A stretch of DNA of 34,142 bases from CAZPWF01 sp964610775 (GTDB taxonomy: Bacteria; Patescibacteriota; Saccharimonadia; Saccharimonadales; JACQNP01). A program made the position numbers and the translations under genes. The stretch lies in contig CAZSZC010000011.1 of assembly GCA_964610775.1 (NCBI GenBank), forward strand, positions 1 through 34,142. Direction: 5' to 3'. Positions within the stretch are counted from its first letter, which is position 1; every line of letters starts with the position of its first letter. Below the pieces are notes generated by a model. The model worked only from the letters and a program-made list of their open reading frames with translations. It was not told the origin of the DNA and did not search any database. Of this stretch, positions 13,390 through 20,756 are shown piece by piece.

Positions 13390-14883
13390 TTACTGTTGAG
13401 TAATCTCTACGTCGTGAGGATGTGACTCTCGAAGTCCGGCATTTGTAATATGCATGAATCTAGCACGATTACGAAAATCATCGAGATCGGGCGCTTTGGC
13501 ATAGCGCATACTCTTAAGCAAGGCTTGCGTACACAGACCGAGCACGTCACTAACTTCTCCTTCATACGGCACAAGCGCTTCTATGCCCTCAGCTAGAATT
13601 AATCCCGTACCTTTGACGTCATAACGTTGTCGAGAGTGTGCGTTATCCATTAATGCGCTTTTAGAACCCATACCACGGTAAAACTTATAACGATTGCCAT
13701 TCTTGGCTATTATCACTCCAGGCGCTTCTTTGGTGCCAGCAAGCATTCTCCCCATCATTACGGTGCTTGCACCTGTAGCCAGAGCTATAGCAATGTCGCC
13801 ATGATCGCTAATGCCACCATCTGCACATATTGGTATGTTTGCATACTTTGGCCCCAACTCTTTCACTGCATTGTATATGGCAGTAACCTGCGGTGTTCCT
13901 ATACCGGTTTCACGACGGGTTGTACATATCGATCCAGGTCCTTGGCCTACTTTGATTCCATTTGCTCCTGCCTCGGCAAGCAATCGAGCCGATTCGCCAT
14001 CGGATATATTGCCTACAACTACGTCGAGATCAGGGAATGATGCCTTGATGTCTCGTAGCGTCTGAAAGGCATAGTATGAGTCACCATCGGCCGTATCAAT
14101 AACTACCACGTCTAAGTATTTGTTTATTTTATCAACACGTTCCAATGTGTCGCTACCGGTCGATACTGCAGCTGCTACGCGTAGCTGCCTATTCTCGTCT
14201 ACATTGAACTGCTCTGAGTCTCTATATATACGACTAACGTCTGACCAAAGATACATGCCAGCAACTTTGCCATTTTTTCTTAGTAGGGGAAGTGTGCTTA
14301 CCTTGCGCTCCTGCATGATCTTGTAGGCCCTATTAAGACTAGTTCGGGGACCAGCACTTGCCACCTTGTCACCATCAAATGGCGTCATAGCCTTGCCAAC
14401 ATCAATGCTTAGGTCGTCGGGGTACTTAAAATCGTTGCCCGTCAATATGCCGACGAACTTACCCTCATTGTTTATTACGGGGAAAGTGCTGAAGTCATAG
14501 GGTACTTCTTGGCACATATTTTGAACCTGCTGTAAACTATCACTCTCTCTCACCGTAACAGGATCATCTATGAGTCCATGGATAGCCTTCTTGACTCGAC
14601 GCACTTCATTGCGTTGCTCAATAATGTCCATTGCAGCATGAATAACACCAATTCCTCCAAGTTTTGCCATAGCTATTGCCATTCTTGACTCGGTAACAGT
14701 ATCCATTGCGGCACTAACAAACGGTACCTTAAGATCAACGTTTTCCGAAAACCTAGTTTCTATGTTGAGAGTTTCTGGTAAGGGGTCGAAAGGGTTTGCG
14801 CGAGTCATCAACCTGACATCATCATAAGTCAAGGCAAGCCCACGAGCCTCTTTCTCTGCAAAAAACTCCTCTTTGCTTTGCAC
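13390..14883 (-). CDS. guaB: IMP dehydrogenase
   Basis: 497 residues from GTG 14883. It oxidises IMP to XMP with NAD+, the committed step to guanine nucleotides. The (beta/alpha)8 barrel is interrupted by two CBS domains (about 103-235 in this numbering), the usual bacterial layout. The catalytic cysteine is in GQGPGSICTTR (Cys321), followed by the flap region. GGISDHGDIAIALATGAS and MMGRMLAGT form the phosphate site. The frame extends to an ATG at 14934, but that start lies upstream of the -10 box (TACAAT, 14911-14916). GGAGGG at 14891-14896 is 7 nt before the GTG, so GTG is the start. Confidence 0.96.
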   Translation of the reverse strand: MQSKEEFFAEKEARGLALTYDDVRLMTRANPFDPLPETLNIETRFSENVDLKVPFVSAAMDTVTESRMAIAMAKLGGIGVIHAAMDIIEQRNEVRRVKKAIHGLIDDPVTVRESDSLQQVQNMCQEVPYDFSTFPVINNEGKFVGILTGNDFKYPDDLSIDVGKAMTPFDGDKVASAGPRTSLNRAYKIMQERKVSTLPLLRKNGKVAGMYLWSDVSRIYRDSEQFNVDENRQLRVAAAVSTGSDTLERVDKINKYLDVVVIDTADGDSYYAFQTLRDIKASFPDLDVVVGNISDGESARLLAEAGANGIKVGQGPGSICTTRRETGIGTPQVTAIYNAVKELGPKYANIPICADGGISDHGDIAIALATGASTVMMGRMLAGTKEAPGVIIAKNGNRYKFYRGMGSKSALMDNAHSRQRYDVKGTGLILAEGIEALVPYEGEVSDVLGLCTQALLKSMRYAKAPDLDDFRNRARFMHITNAGLRESHPHDVEITQQ

Positions 14884-14890
14884 TAGTTTA

Positions 14891-14916
14891 CCCTCCAATC
14901 GATTGAGAGGATTGTA
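14891..14916 (-). promoter_or_regulatory. guaB -10 box and strong ribosome binding site
   Basis: TACAAT (14911-14916) and GGAGGG (14891-14896) on the minus strand. They fix the start codon as GTG 14883 and make this one of the clearly leadered genes of the window. Confidence 0.7.
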
Positions 14917-15018
14917 GCATATATAATCAATCAACTATAACGCTTATGCTTATTTATCCACTAAATTGCAACAAATACCATATTTTGTTTTAATAGAGTT
15001 ATTAAAAAGGGAGATTTT

Positions 15019-15330
15019 ATGAAAAAATTAACAATTGTTAAATTAAGTGTTGGTTCAGTTGCAAAGACTGTTGGTGTTTTGCAGGCAGTATTTGCATTTG
15101 TCGTAGGTTTGTTTGCATCATTCGCTACGGCAGCAGGTCTTATTACAGCCAATTCATCATTTTTAAAGAACGTTGGTGTTAGCCTTTGGGTATTTGGTCT
15201 AGGCGTAATTCTTTACCCCATCATTGCCTTTTTTATCGGTTGGCTACAAGGTGCAATAGCTGCAGTAATCCTTAACTTTGTCTTTGCTGAAAGCGGCGGT
15301 GTTCGCTTACACGTAGAAGAAGAAAAGTAA
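15019..15330 (+). CDS. Small membrane protein, DUF3566-like layout
   Basis: 103 residues. KKLTIVKLSVGSVAKTVGVL is a basic lead-in, followed by two or three hydrophobic stretches (about 17-45 and 55-92). The motif GWLQGAIAAVILNFVFAESG and the residues GV after it match the 'F-x-x-G-A-I-x-A-x-x-x-N-x-x-A-x-x-x-G-G' ending of DUF3566-type archaeal and bacterial membrane proteins; this is a resemblance, not a firm assignment. AGGGAG lies 6 nt before the ATG. A bidirectional terminator follows. Function unknown. Confidence 0.7.
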   Translation: MKKLTIVKLSVGSVAKTVGVLQAVFAFVVGLFASFATAAGLITANSSFLKNVGVSLWVFGLGVILYPIIAFFIGWLQGAIAAVILNFVFAESGGVRLHVEEEK

Positions 15331-15347
15331 AGAATTCTTAATCGCCA

Positions 15348-15375
15348 AAAAGAGCACCGTTGAAGGTGCTCTTTT
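15348..15375. terminator. Bidirectional terminator between convergent genes
   Basis: AAAAGAGCACC/GGTGCTCTTTT 11-bp stem with loop GTTGAA. T tracts on both strands serve both the 15019-15330 gene and the Rpf-like gene. Confidence 0.85.
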
Positions 15376-15389
15376 ATATTTCGCTTAAT

Positions 15390-16043
15390 TTATCTTAGGC
15401 CAAGTTTTCTAGTACAGGCTGGCCAAGCACCCCAACCCTGTCGGGCTTGAAGTATCTTGCCGCGTGCGATTTGCTCTTCGCGACTAGCTTGGTGAGGGTA
15501 GCCACTACCACCGGCCGCGCGCCAGCTGCCAAGTGTAAACTGTAGTCCACCATAATAACCGTTACCGGTATTTATGTGCCAGTTTCCGCCAGCTTCACAC
15601 TGTGCGATCCTGTCCCACACATCACCACTTGCAACTACTGGAGCTGCTACTGGTGTTGGGGGAGTCTGAGCTTGCTTCTTGGGCTTCGGCTTAGAGACAG
15701 GTGTGGCTGCCACTTCGGTTTCGGCTTGCGTAGCAATACGACTCACTAATTGTTCATCGGCTCTCGGTACGCGTAGTTTATCTCCTGGGTAAATAACATC
15801 AGGATCCTTGATTTGAGTATTAGCATCAAATAAACGCATATACGTTGTTCGATTTTCGTCGGCGATTTTAGCCAAGTAATCACCTGGCTTTACCTCGACA
15901 TACTTTTCTTCGATCTTTTGTTGCTGAGCAGGTTGCTGCTCATTGGTTTGTATTGCTTGTTCAGCATGCGCAGGCGAAGTGCCCAGCACAGCAAACAGTG
16001 CGGCCGACGTTGCCGTCGCCGCTATAATAGCGCTAAGACGCAT
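15390..16043 (-). CDS. Secreted LysM plus Rpf-type (transglycosylase-like) muralytic protein
   Basis: 217 residues. Signal peptide 1-27 with the cleavage motif AHA^E. LysM domain about 48-93 (YVEVKPGDYLAKIADENRTT, DPDVIYPGDKLRVP) for peptidoglycan binding. A Pro/Lys/Thr linker follows. C-terminal domain about 141-217: WDRIAQCEAGGNWHINTGNG, YYGGLQF and SWRAAGGSGYP are the signature of resuscitation-promoting-factor/transglycosylase-like domains, with catalytic Glu150. It should cut glycan strands outside the cell. In a Saccharibacterium the target could be its own wall or that of an actinobacterial host. AAGGAGG precedes the ATG. The transcript starts about 120 nt upstream, leaving room for leader control. 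Confidence 0.9.
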   Translation of the reverse strand: MRLSAIIAATATSAALFAVLGTSPAHAEQAIQTNEQQPAQQQKIEEKYVEVKPGDYLAKIADENRTTYMRLFDANTQIKDPDVIYPGDKLRVPRADEQLVSRIATQAETEVAATPVSKPKPKKQAQTPPTPVAAPVVASGDVWDRIAQCEAGGNWHINTGNGYYGGLQFTLGSWRAAGGSGYPHQASREEQIARGKILQARQGWGAWPACTRKLGLR

Positions 16044-16172
16044 ATGTTCCTCCTTACAACCCTAGAAATACCCTCATTTGCTTAATTGTTTTAAATATAT
16101 TTCTTGTTTTCTTGGATAATCTAGGTTATGATTCGAGCTTTTTACCTCACACGTAAAAAAACACGAAACCTT

Positions 16173-16200
16173 ATCGTACCAAACCTAATTCTTGTGTCAA
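16173..16200 (-). promoter_or_regulatory. Promoter of the Rpf-like gene with a long leader
   Basis: TTGACA (16195-16200), a 16-bp spacer, TACGAT (16173-16178) on the minus strand. The predicted 5' leader is about 120 nt. I looked for the ydaO/c-di-AMP riboswitch that controls some actinobacterial rpf genes and did not see its conserved core. Confidence 0.7.
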
Positions 16201-16251
16201 ATATTAGGACACTAAACAGATATAAAGTGTTGTTAATATAATAACGAAAAT

Positions 16252-16284
16252 AAAACAACCCCAGTTTGCAGTAGGGGTTGTTTT
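16252..16284 (-). terminator. Terminator after the DUF7144 gene
   Basis: AAAACAACCCC/GGGGTTGTTTT 11-bp stem with an 11-nt loop, and a T-rich tail on the minus strand. It separates this gene from the Rpf-like promoter. Confidence 0.8.
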
Positions 16285-16296
16285 GGTATTCAGATT

Positions 16297-16698
16297 CTAC
16301 TCTGCTTTTGCTTCACCGCCATGTACGATAAGTGCATAAAGCACGCAGATATCAATAATAATAGCCGCAATCATCCAGATTGGATATGCAGGTAGGAAAA
16401 TAAGATTAGCCACTAAAGACAGGCTAAAGCCAACTATTCCTACTACTCGACCCCACATGTGACCACTAAGCACTGAAAATCCAGCAGTTAAGAGTACTAT
16501 TGCGAGCAAAATATGCCCCCAACCCCACGCGTCGTAATTAAACACAGTGAGTGACTGTTTAGTGACAACGTAAAAGTCGTCTTTTGTAAGTGCAACGATT
16601 CCAAGAAATGCCTGGAAAAATGCTCGCACCAGCATGAGGATACCTGCAAAGTAAACCCATCCAACCCACCCAGTTGTGTTGTTAGTCCGTGGACTCAT
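16297..16698 (-). CDS. DUF7144-like four-helix membrane protein
   Basis: 133 residues with four membrane helices (about 10-35, 56-77, 82-102, 105-125). Family features: GWVGWVYFAGILMLVRAFFQ with FLGIVAL, then FNYDAWGWGHILLAI, SGHMWGRVVGIVGFSLSLVA, FLPAYPIW and the VHGGE ending. This matches DUF7144 proteins, which are frequent in Actinobacteria. AAGGAGG lies 4 nt before the ATG. No function is known to me for the family. Its likeness to actinobacterial proteins raises the possibility of transfer from a host. Confidence 0.8.
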   Translation of the reverse strand: MSPRTNNTTGWVGWVYFAGILMLVRAFFQAFLGIVALTKDDFYVVTKQSLTVFNYDAWGWGHILLAIVLLTAGFSVLSGHMWGRVVGIVGFSLSLVANLIFLPAYPIWMIAAIIIDICVLYALIVHGGEAKAE

Positions 16699-16769
16699 AA
16701 CGCCTCCTTTGTTAGTACTTTTATAGTCCGCTATAAAAACAGATGTGTCAACTATTTAGTAAATAATAA

Positions 16770-16797
16770 TTGACAAAATAGCAAAATTGTGTATAAT
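16770..16797 (+). promoter_or_regulatory. Strong sigma-70 promoter of the small-peptide transcript
   Basis: TTGACA (16770-16775), a 16-bp spacer, TATAAT (16792-16797): both hexamers match consensus. Transcription should begin near 16804, at the edge of the palindrome at 16806-16819. Confidence 0.85.
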
Positions 16798-16805
16798 AGT
16801 ATCTG

Positions 16806-16819
16806 TTAATCGCGATTAA
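16806..16819. promoter_or_regulatory. Perfect 14-bp palindrome, probable operator
   Basis: TTAATCGCGATTAA is fully self-complementary and covers about +3 to +16 of the transcript. A dimeric repressor bound there would block transcription. The regulator is not identified. Confidence 0.55.
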
Positions 16820-16886
16820 AACAAACACAGTCAAAGGGTAGCGCAGGACGTTGCTGTTAGTTAAATAGAAAGGATGGGTATCAAGT

Positions 16887-16979
16887 GTGTTAACACTTGC
16901 TAGTGGTTTGGCATTTGAATTAGTGCCAACTAATGATGAGCAGTTGCTCGAAATTGATGCAATGCTCAGCGAACTTTAG
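16887..16979 (+). CDS. Possible 30-residue peptide
   Basis: GTG start, TAG stop. Sequence begins MLTLASGLAFELVPTNDEQ and ends acidic (LLEIDAMLSEL). A purine-rich AAAGGA lies 12 nt upstream, which is rather far, so the start is uncertain. It is the first of two tiny frames in a transcript that has its own promoter, operator-like palindrome and terminator and contains no longer gene. No similarity recognised. Confidence 0.4.
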   Translation: MLTLASGLAFELVPTNDEQLLEIDAMLSEL

Positions 16980-17015
16980 CGCAAAAATACACAAACATAA
17001 AATAAGGAAACTTAG

Positions 17016-17093
17016 ATGTTAATACAAGACGTTGTACCGCGCCAAAAAAGCGCGTTGAAGAAGGTACACAGACGCGTCATCGTTATCGCGTAA
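17016..17093 (+). CDS. Possible 25-residue basic peptide
   Basis: ATG start with AAGGAA 7 nt upstream, TAA stop 5 bp before the terminator stem. The sequence MLIQDVVPRQKSALKKVHRR continues VIVIA. It is strongly basic with a hydrophobic tail, like membrane-active or RNA-binding peptides. No family recognised. Coding is supported by the RBS and tight fit to the transcript end, not by homology. Confidence 0.45.
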   Translation: MLIQDVVPRQKSALKKVHRRVIVIA

Positions 17094-17098
17094 TTTAA

Positions 17099-17124
17099 AA
17101 AGACCCACAGAAATGTGGGTCTTT
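17099..17124 (+). terminator. Terminator of the small-peptide transcript
   Basis: AAAGACCCACA-GAAA-TGTGGGTCTTT: an 11-bp perfect stem with a GAAA loop and a short T run. It overlaps the stop codon of the opposing small gene. Confidence 0.85.
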
Positions 17125-17275
17125 AATCTGAATAGTCAGTCTGTCTTGGCGACGTGGGGTGAATTATTTTGTAAGAATAATAGCGAGCTATTGCAATCAT
17201 GCCAAAACTCATTACCAGAAAAGGAATTAAGAAGTATAAAACAGTAATAACTAACTCTTTTTTCTTACCTCTCAT
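17123..17275 (-). CDS. Small single-helix membrane protein
   Basis: 50 residues from ATG 17275 (MRGKKKELVITVLYFLIPFL...), then a membrane helix at about 8-30 and a short polar tail. The longer frame from 17311 adds a stretch lying in AT-rich promoter-like sequence and is not favoured. The start shows no clear RBS. Small proteins of this kind are often real in reduced genomes, but the support is weak. Confidence 0.4.
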   Translation of the reverse strand: MRGKKKELVITVLYFLIPFLVMSFGMIAIARYYSYKIIHPTSPRQTDYSD

Positions 17276-17324
17276 GTTTATAAATATATGACAAAAATAG
17301 GATCTAATCAATTCAGTGCTCTTT

Positions 17325-17401
17325 TGGTAGCAGCGACTGGATTTGAACCAGTGACCCCAGGCTTATGAGTCCTGTGCTCTAACCAACTGAGCTACGCTGC
17401 C
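17325..17401 (-). tRNA. tRNA with CAT anticodon (elongator Met, or Ile2)
   Basis: 77 nt with encoded CCA. Acceptor GGCAGCG/CGCTGCT (one G-T at the end), D arm TAGCTCAGTTGGTTAGAGC, anticodon loop CTCATAA, T arm CTGG-TTCAAAT-CCAG. The anticodon stem CAGGA/GCCTG has an A-G mismatch next to the loop. CAT anticodons belong to elongator Met or to the Ile tRNA that TilS converts to lysidine. tilS lies 3.4 kb away, but that does not settle identity. Confidence 0.9.
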
Positions 17402-17419
17402 GTACCAAAGGAATACTGA

Positions 17420-17462
17420 ATTGCCAATAGTCCTAATCAACCGAGCTATCCTAGCTCGCTCG
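17420..17462 (-). pseudogene. tRNA 5'-half fragment upstream of the tRNA
   Basis: The minus strand contains TAGCTCGGTTGATTAG, 14 of 16 identical to the D-arm region TAGCTCAGTTGGTTAG of the neighbouring tRNA, at about the same distance from an AGC-rich start. No anticodon or T arm follows. It would be part of the tRNA's 5' leader if the TATATT at about 17478-17483 is the promoter. Confidence 0.45.
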
Positions 17463-17508
17463 AATTGAACAGGGGTAAATATAGCACGTTTTGTATCTGT
17501 TGGCTAGA

Positions 17509-18003
17509 TTAGTGAATTAAGTTATCAAAAACAAACAACCCAATCTCACGCACGTTCTTAAATATATCTTCATTTTTAAGTGTTGTCAGTTCTGCTTTTG
17601 TGAATAGCCTAATATCTTTTGATTCATTATCGCCTATTGTATGTTGGGGTGATTGATCAGTAGTAAAGGCATATGCTAAGTCGGTATGTGAATGCTCGTC
17701 TGAGAACGGATGAGTATTAATACAAAAAGGTATAGGGTGACTTTTGAACTCACTTAGCTTGGGAGCATGCGCTACTTCTATAAGTGAAAGCTGATTCATA
17801 TCATAGCCTGATTCTTCTAATAGTTCGTGGGTTAGTGCTTCCCAAGGATCTTCATTTAGTTCAACATGACCACCAAACTGTAGCCATTTGTTGAGTTTTT
17901 TGTGTAGGTGCATCATTAATTTTGGTTCGTCAAAATCCATGCGGATTATAAAAGCACTGACCGTTAAGTCATGTTCACCTGGCTTAGTATGAATATGTGC
18001 CAT
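17509..18003 (-). CDS. NUDIX hydrolase with His in place of the Nudix-box Arg
   Basis: 164 residues. The Nudix box reads GGHVELNEDPWEALTHELLE followed by ESG (about 57-79). The metal-binding glutamates (E-L-x-E-E) are kept, but the Arg of R-E-x-x-E-E is His. The start is 9 nt after the guaA stop, so the two are almost certainly one operon. A role in cleaning damaged or surplus nucleotides made near the guanine pathway is a plausible inference. Substrate unknown. Confidence 0.85.
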   Translation of the reverse strand: MAHIHTKPGEHDLTVSAFIIRMDFDEPKLMMHLHKKLNKWLQFGGHVELNEDPWEALTHELLEESGYDMNQLSLIEVAHAPKLSEFKSHPIPFCINTHPFSDEHSHTDLAYAFTTDQSPQHTIGDNESKDIRLFTKAELTTLKNEDIFKNVREIGLFVFDNLIH

Positions 18004-18012
18004 AACTACCCA

Positions 18013-19992
18013 CTACTCCCATTCGGTGGTACCTGGAGGTTTGTTTGTTAGGTCTAAAAATACCTGACTTATACCGTGAACTTCGCTTAAAATTCTCTCA
18101 GAACATGTATTTACGAACTCCGGTGGTAGATCGCGACCAGGCAGCATGGCCTGTACAGTCATAAATGTTGAAGTTATTACAGGTCGTAAAACTATTGATC
18201 TGGAACCGGGTTGCTTTGCAAAATTTAAAGGCAATAAAACGACGGGACATTGTTTAATTGAATCTATAATGCCGAATGTTCGCATTTCTTCAAAAACAAT
18301 ACGGTCGGCATGTCTTAGTTGTGCGCGCTCAACTGTACCGAGACCTGTTTCTGTTACCCTCATGTCGTTTGGCTGATTAGGACCGAGAGCAATGATGACT
18401 CTATTGATTTGATCGCGAAAATTGGCCGGAAGATCAATAGCTATGTTGGATAATTGATCCCAGTTAGCGAATTCAGTAAAAAGCGCCACGGGGGAAACGT
18501 GAGAACGCTCGTCGCCACCCACGCCAACATTTCGAACTGGAAGTACCAAGGATTGTGTATTTGTACCCCATAATTTTTGATATGAATCAACGTATCTAGC
18601 AACACGCTCATTGAGTTTAATATCAACCTTTTCTTCGCCTCTACTTCCCAGTACTCGAATAGCTAATCCAGGTCCCGGAAAGGGGTGTCTATCAACCACT
18701 TCTGTGGGTAGTCCTAGGTGTCTACCGATGGTGCGGATCTCATCTTTAAACAGCTCGTCAAGCGGTTCAATTAATAAGCCTCTTTCTTTTAGGTCTTGTA
18801 CTTCTTTTACCTGATTGTGATGTGTCTTGATTACTGCCGTTTCGGAGCCGCCTTTGCTGTTGCCGCTTTCAATTCGGTCTGCAGCATTGGTTCCTTGTAG
18901 GAGCATTGCTTCAGTTAGTCCTAGTTGCTCGACTATTTGATTTTGAACATCGATGAAAGTTTTGCCGATTATTTTACGTTTTTCTTGAGGGTCTATGACG
19001 TTTTTTAGTGGCAGAGAAGCTGGAGTACTATTTAATGTGGTATTCATGAATTGCTCAGTAGCATCAATTTTAGTTACATGAACACCAAGATGTTCTAACA
19101 AATCAATTACTAGTTCGTCTTCGTCGCGCATAAATCCATTGTCAATGTAGTACGCGTGGAGCTTGCTATTATCAATTTCCGTAGCTGCCAATGCTGTTGC
19201 AACTGAAGAATCAACACCGCCACTAACGAATGCTATAACTTCTTTGTCACCGACTTTTTCGCGAATATTTGCACGAATAGATTCTATTTGTTGCTCGGTC
19301 TTTTTTTCTTGAAGCTCAGGGCTTGGTTTCAGATTTGCGATCTTGGAAAAGAAGTTTTTGAATAGCTGATAACCTTCTGGGGTATCGTCAAAAACCTCTG
19401 GATGAAACTGTACTGCTACGTGATTTCCGTCTTCTATTGCGGATATGACTTTGGTTGTTTGTGTATTGCCATCGCTATCGCTGTATTCGACATCGTGACT
19501 GCCAATAACAGTAAATGATTCAGGTATTTTTGTTACAAAATTTCCGTGTGTAAAAAGTGCAGTTTGAGTCTCTTTTGTATCTCTGAAAAGAGGATGACTA
19601 TTTTTAACATTTGTTTTAATTCTGCCATCTTGTCTTACCTGTCCTCGTTCAACCACACCACCTTGTCCCGTTACCATTGCGTGCATGCCGTAGCATATCC
19701 CAAGTATTGGTATTTCCTTGCTCCAAAGTCTTTTATCTGGCATTGGTGCTTGTTCTTCTTGAGAGTTGGCGGGACTACCCGAAATAATGACAGCAGCATA
19801 GTTCGCCTCTATTTCTTCGGCAGGGGTGTCAAATGGAATGACATCGGCAGGGTATCCAAGTCTCTCAGCATTTTTTTGGATGAGGTCAACAAACTGTCCA
19901 CCTTGGTCAAGTACGGCAATTCGATTACTGAGTAGTAATTCTTCTGAATTTCTATTAATTTCGGGGTTTCTTTCAAGAGAGTGTAGTACCAT
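18013..19992 (-). CDS. guaA: GMP synthetase (glutamine-hydrolysing), long eukaryote-like type
   Basis: 659 residues against about 525 for typical bacterial GuaA. It converts XMP to GMP using ATP and glutamine. Class I amidotransferase domain about 24-215: Cys100 in GICYGMH, His197 and Glu199 in FHPEV. ATP-pyrophosphatase domain: SGGVDSS (257-263). The extra ~130 residues lie between HPFPGPGLAIRVLG and the C-terminal VFLDLTNKPPGTTEWE. They include a first dimerisation-like repeat (LPVRNVGVGGDERSHVSPVA) and a second region (LRPVITSTFMTVQAMLPGRD), the arrangement of human GMPS. All catalytic residues are present. Start is ATG 19992, about 13 nt after a TATGTT box; the 25-residue lead is unusual. 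Confidence 0.95.
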   Translation of the reverse strand: MVLHSLERNPEINRNSEELLLSNRIAVLDQGGQFVDLIQKNAERLGYPADVIPFDTPAEEIEANYAAVIISGSPANSQEEQAPMPDKRLWSKEIPILGICYGMHAMVTGQGGVVERGQVRQDGRIKTNVKNSHPLFRDTKETQTALFTHGNFVTKIPESFTVIGSHDVEYSDSDGNTQTTKVISAIEDGNHVAVQFHPEVFDDTPEGYQLFKNFFSKIANLKPSPELQEKKTEQQIESIRANIREKVGDKEVIAFVSGGVDSSVATALAATEIDNSKLHAYYIDNGFMRDEDELVIDLLEHLGVHVTKIDATEQFMNTTLNSTPASLPLKNVIDPQEKRKIIGKTFIDVQNQIVEQLGLTEAMLLQGTNAADRIESGNSKGGSETAVIKTHHNQVKEVQDLKERGLLIEPLDELFKDEIRTIGRHLGLPTEVVDRHPFPGPGLAIRVLGSRGEEKVDIKLNERVARYVDSYQKLWGTNTQSLVLPVRNVGVGGDERSHVSPVALFTEFANWDQLSNIAIDLPANFRDQINRVIIALGPNQPNDMRVTETGLGTVERAQLRHADRIVFEEMRTFGIIDSIKQCPVVLLPLNFAKQPGSRSIVLRPVITSTFMTVQAMLPGRDLPPEFVNTCSERILSEVHGISQVFLDLTNKPPGTTEWE

Positions 19993-20066
19993 AGGAAAAC
20001 TAAAACATAGGAATCAAATCAATACAAGCTTAACCGACAGACTTTACAACCATTCTCATTTCAAGC

Positions 20067-20072
20067 TATAAT
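20067..20072 (+). promoter_or_regulatory. -10 box TATAAT for the 20084 gene
   Basis: Perfect TATAAT ending 11 nt before the ATG, with no RBS. It probably also drives the genes downstream as far as tilS. Confidence 0.55.
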
Positions 20073-20083
20073 AAAATCCCAGT

Positions 20084-20734
20084 ATGAGTATGGTACTGGA
20101 TACAAAGAGAATAAACGAAATAGGTGAAATAGAGGCGACCGATGGTCGCTTTTTTGTTGATAAAAGTTCGGAATATGCACGCAATGAAGGTGAATTCTTC
20201 ATGTTGTCTCAAGGTTTTTACATACAGAATTGTGACTTGCTTCGTGAAAATGCAGCGAATCTCGTATTACAAGCAGACCTAGATGAATCTCAGCAGTTAT
20301 TAAAGGTGGGACAAGGAGATAGGACGATAACACTTGTGTTCGATAGTCAACAATTGCGGGTTGGAGAATTTAGGTGGGGACTAACAATGACTCGACCAAA
20401 TTTGGGCAGATTGGAAACCTATTTAGCTAGCACGAAAAGAGGAACAAGAGCTGAAAGTCGCGACTTCGATGCACAAGGTAAACTAAGAAAAACAACAAGC
20501 GTAGACCCAGCCCGAACGGTGAATCAAATTATGGGACTGATCGAGAGTGATCAGTTTAGGACTGTGATTGATAACAAAAGAGAAGCTCTAGCCAAGGCAG
20601 AGCTAGATCTATCAACTTTCTCGGTGGAAGCATTAAAGAAATACTCAGAGGCAAGATACGAAAAGCTAATGGCACAAAAAGAACACGTAATAAATAAGAT
20701 AGGTTTTTCTATTACCAGAAGCGTGCAATTCTAG
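20084..20734 (+). CDS. Unrecognised soluble protein
   Basis: 216 residues, no signal or membrane helix. The first 130 residues are predicted mixed beta (ITLVFDSQQLRVGEFRWGLT). The last 70 are helical and charged (LIESDQFRTVIDNKREALAK and ALKKYSEARYEKLMAQKEHV). No family or catalytic motif recognised. It is followed by tilS with a 22-bp gap, the same direction, and a possible separate -10 box (TAAACT) before tilS. Confidence 0.65.
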   Translation: MSMVLDTKRINEIGEIEATDGRFFVDKSSEYARNEGEFFMLSQGFYIQNCDLLRENAANLVLQADLDESQQLLKVGQGDRTITLVFDSQQLRVGEFRWGLTMTRPNLGRLETYLASTKRGTRAESRDFDAQGKLRKTTSVDPARTVNQIMGLIESDQFRTVIDNKREALAKAELDLSTFSVEALKKYSEARYEKLMAQKEHVINKIGFSITRSVQF

Positions 20735-20756
20735 TTAGTGATGTAAACTTAGTTGT

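Noticed and set aside
16044..16166. ydaO-type c-di-AMP riboswitch upstream of the Rpf-like gene
   Set aside because: The leader is long enough to be interesting, but I could not find the conserved core or a matching fold.
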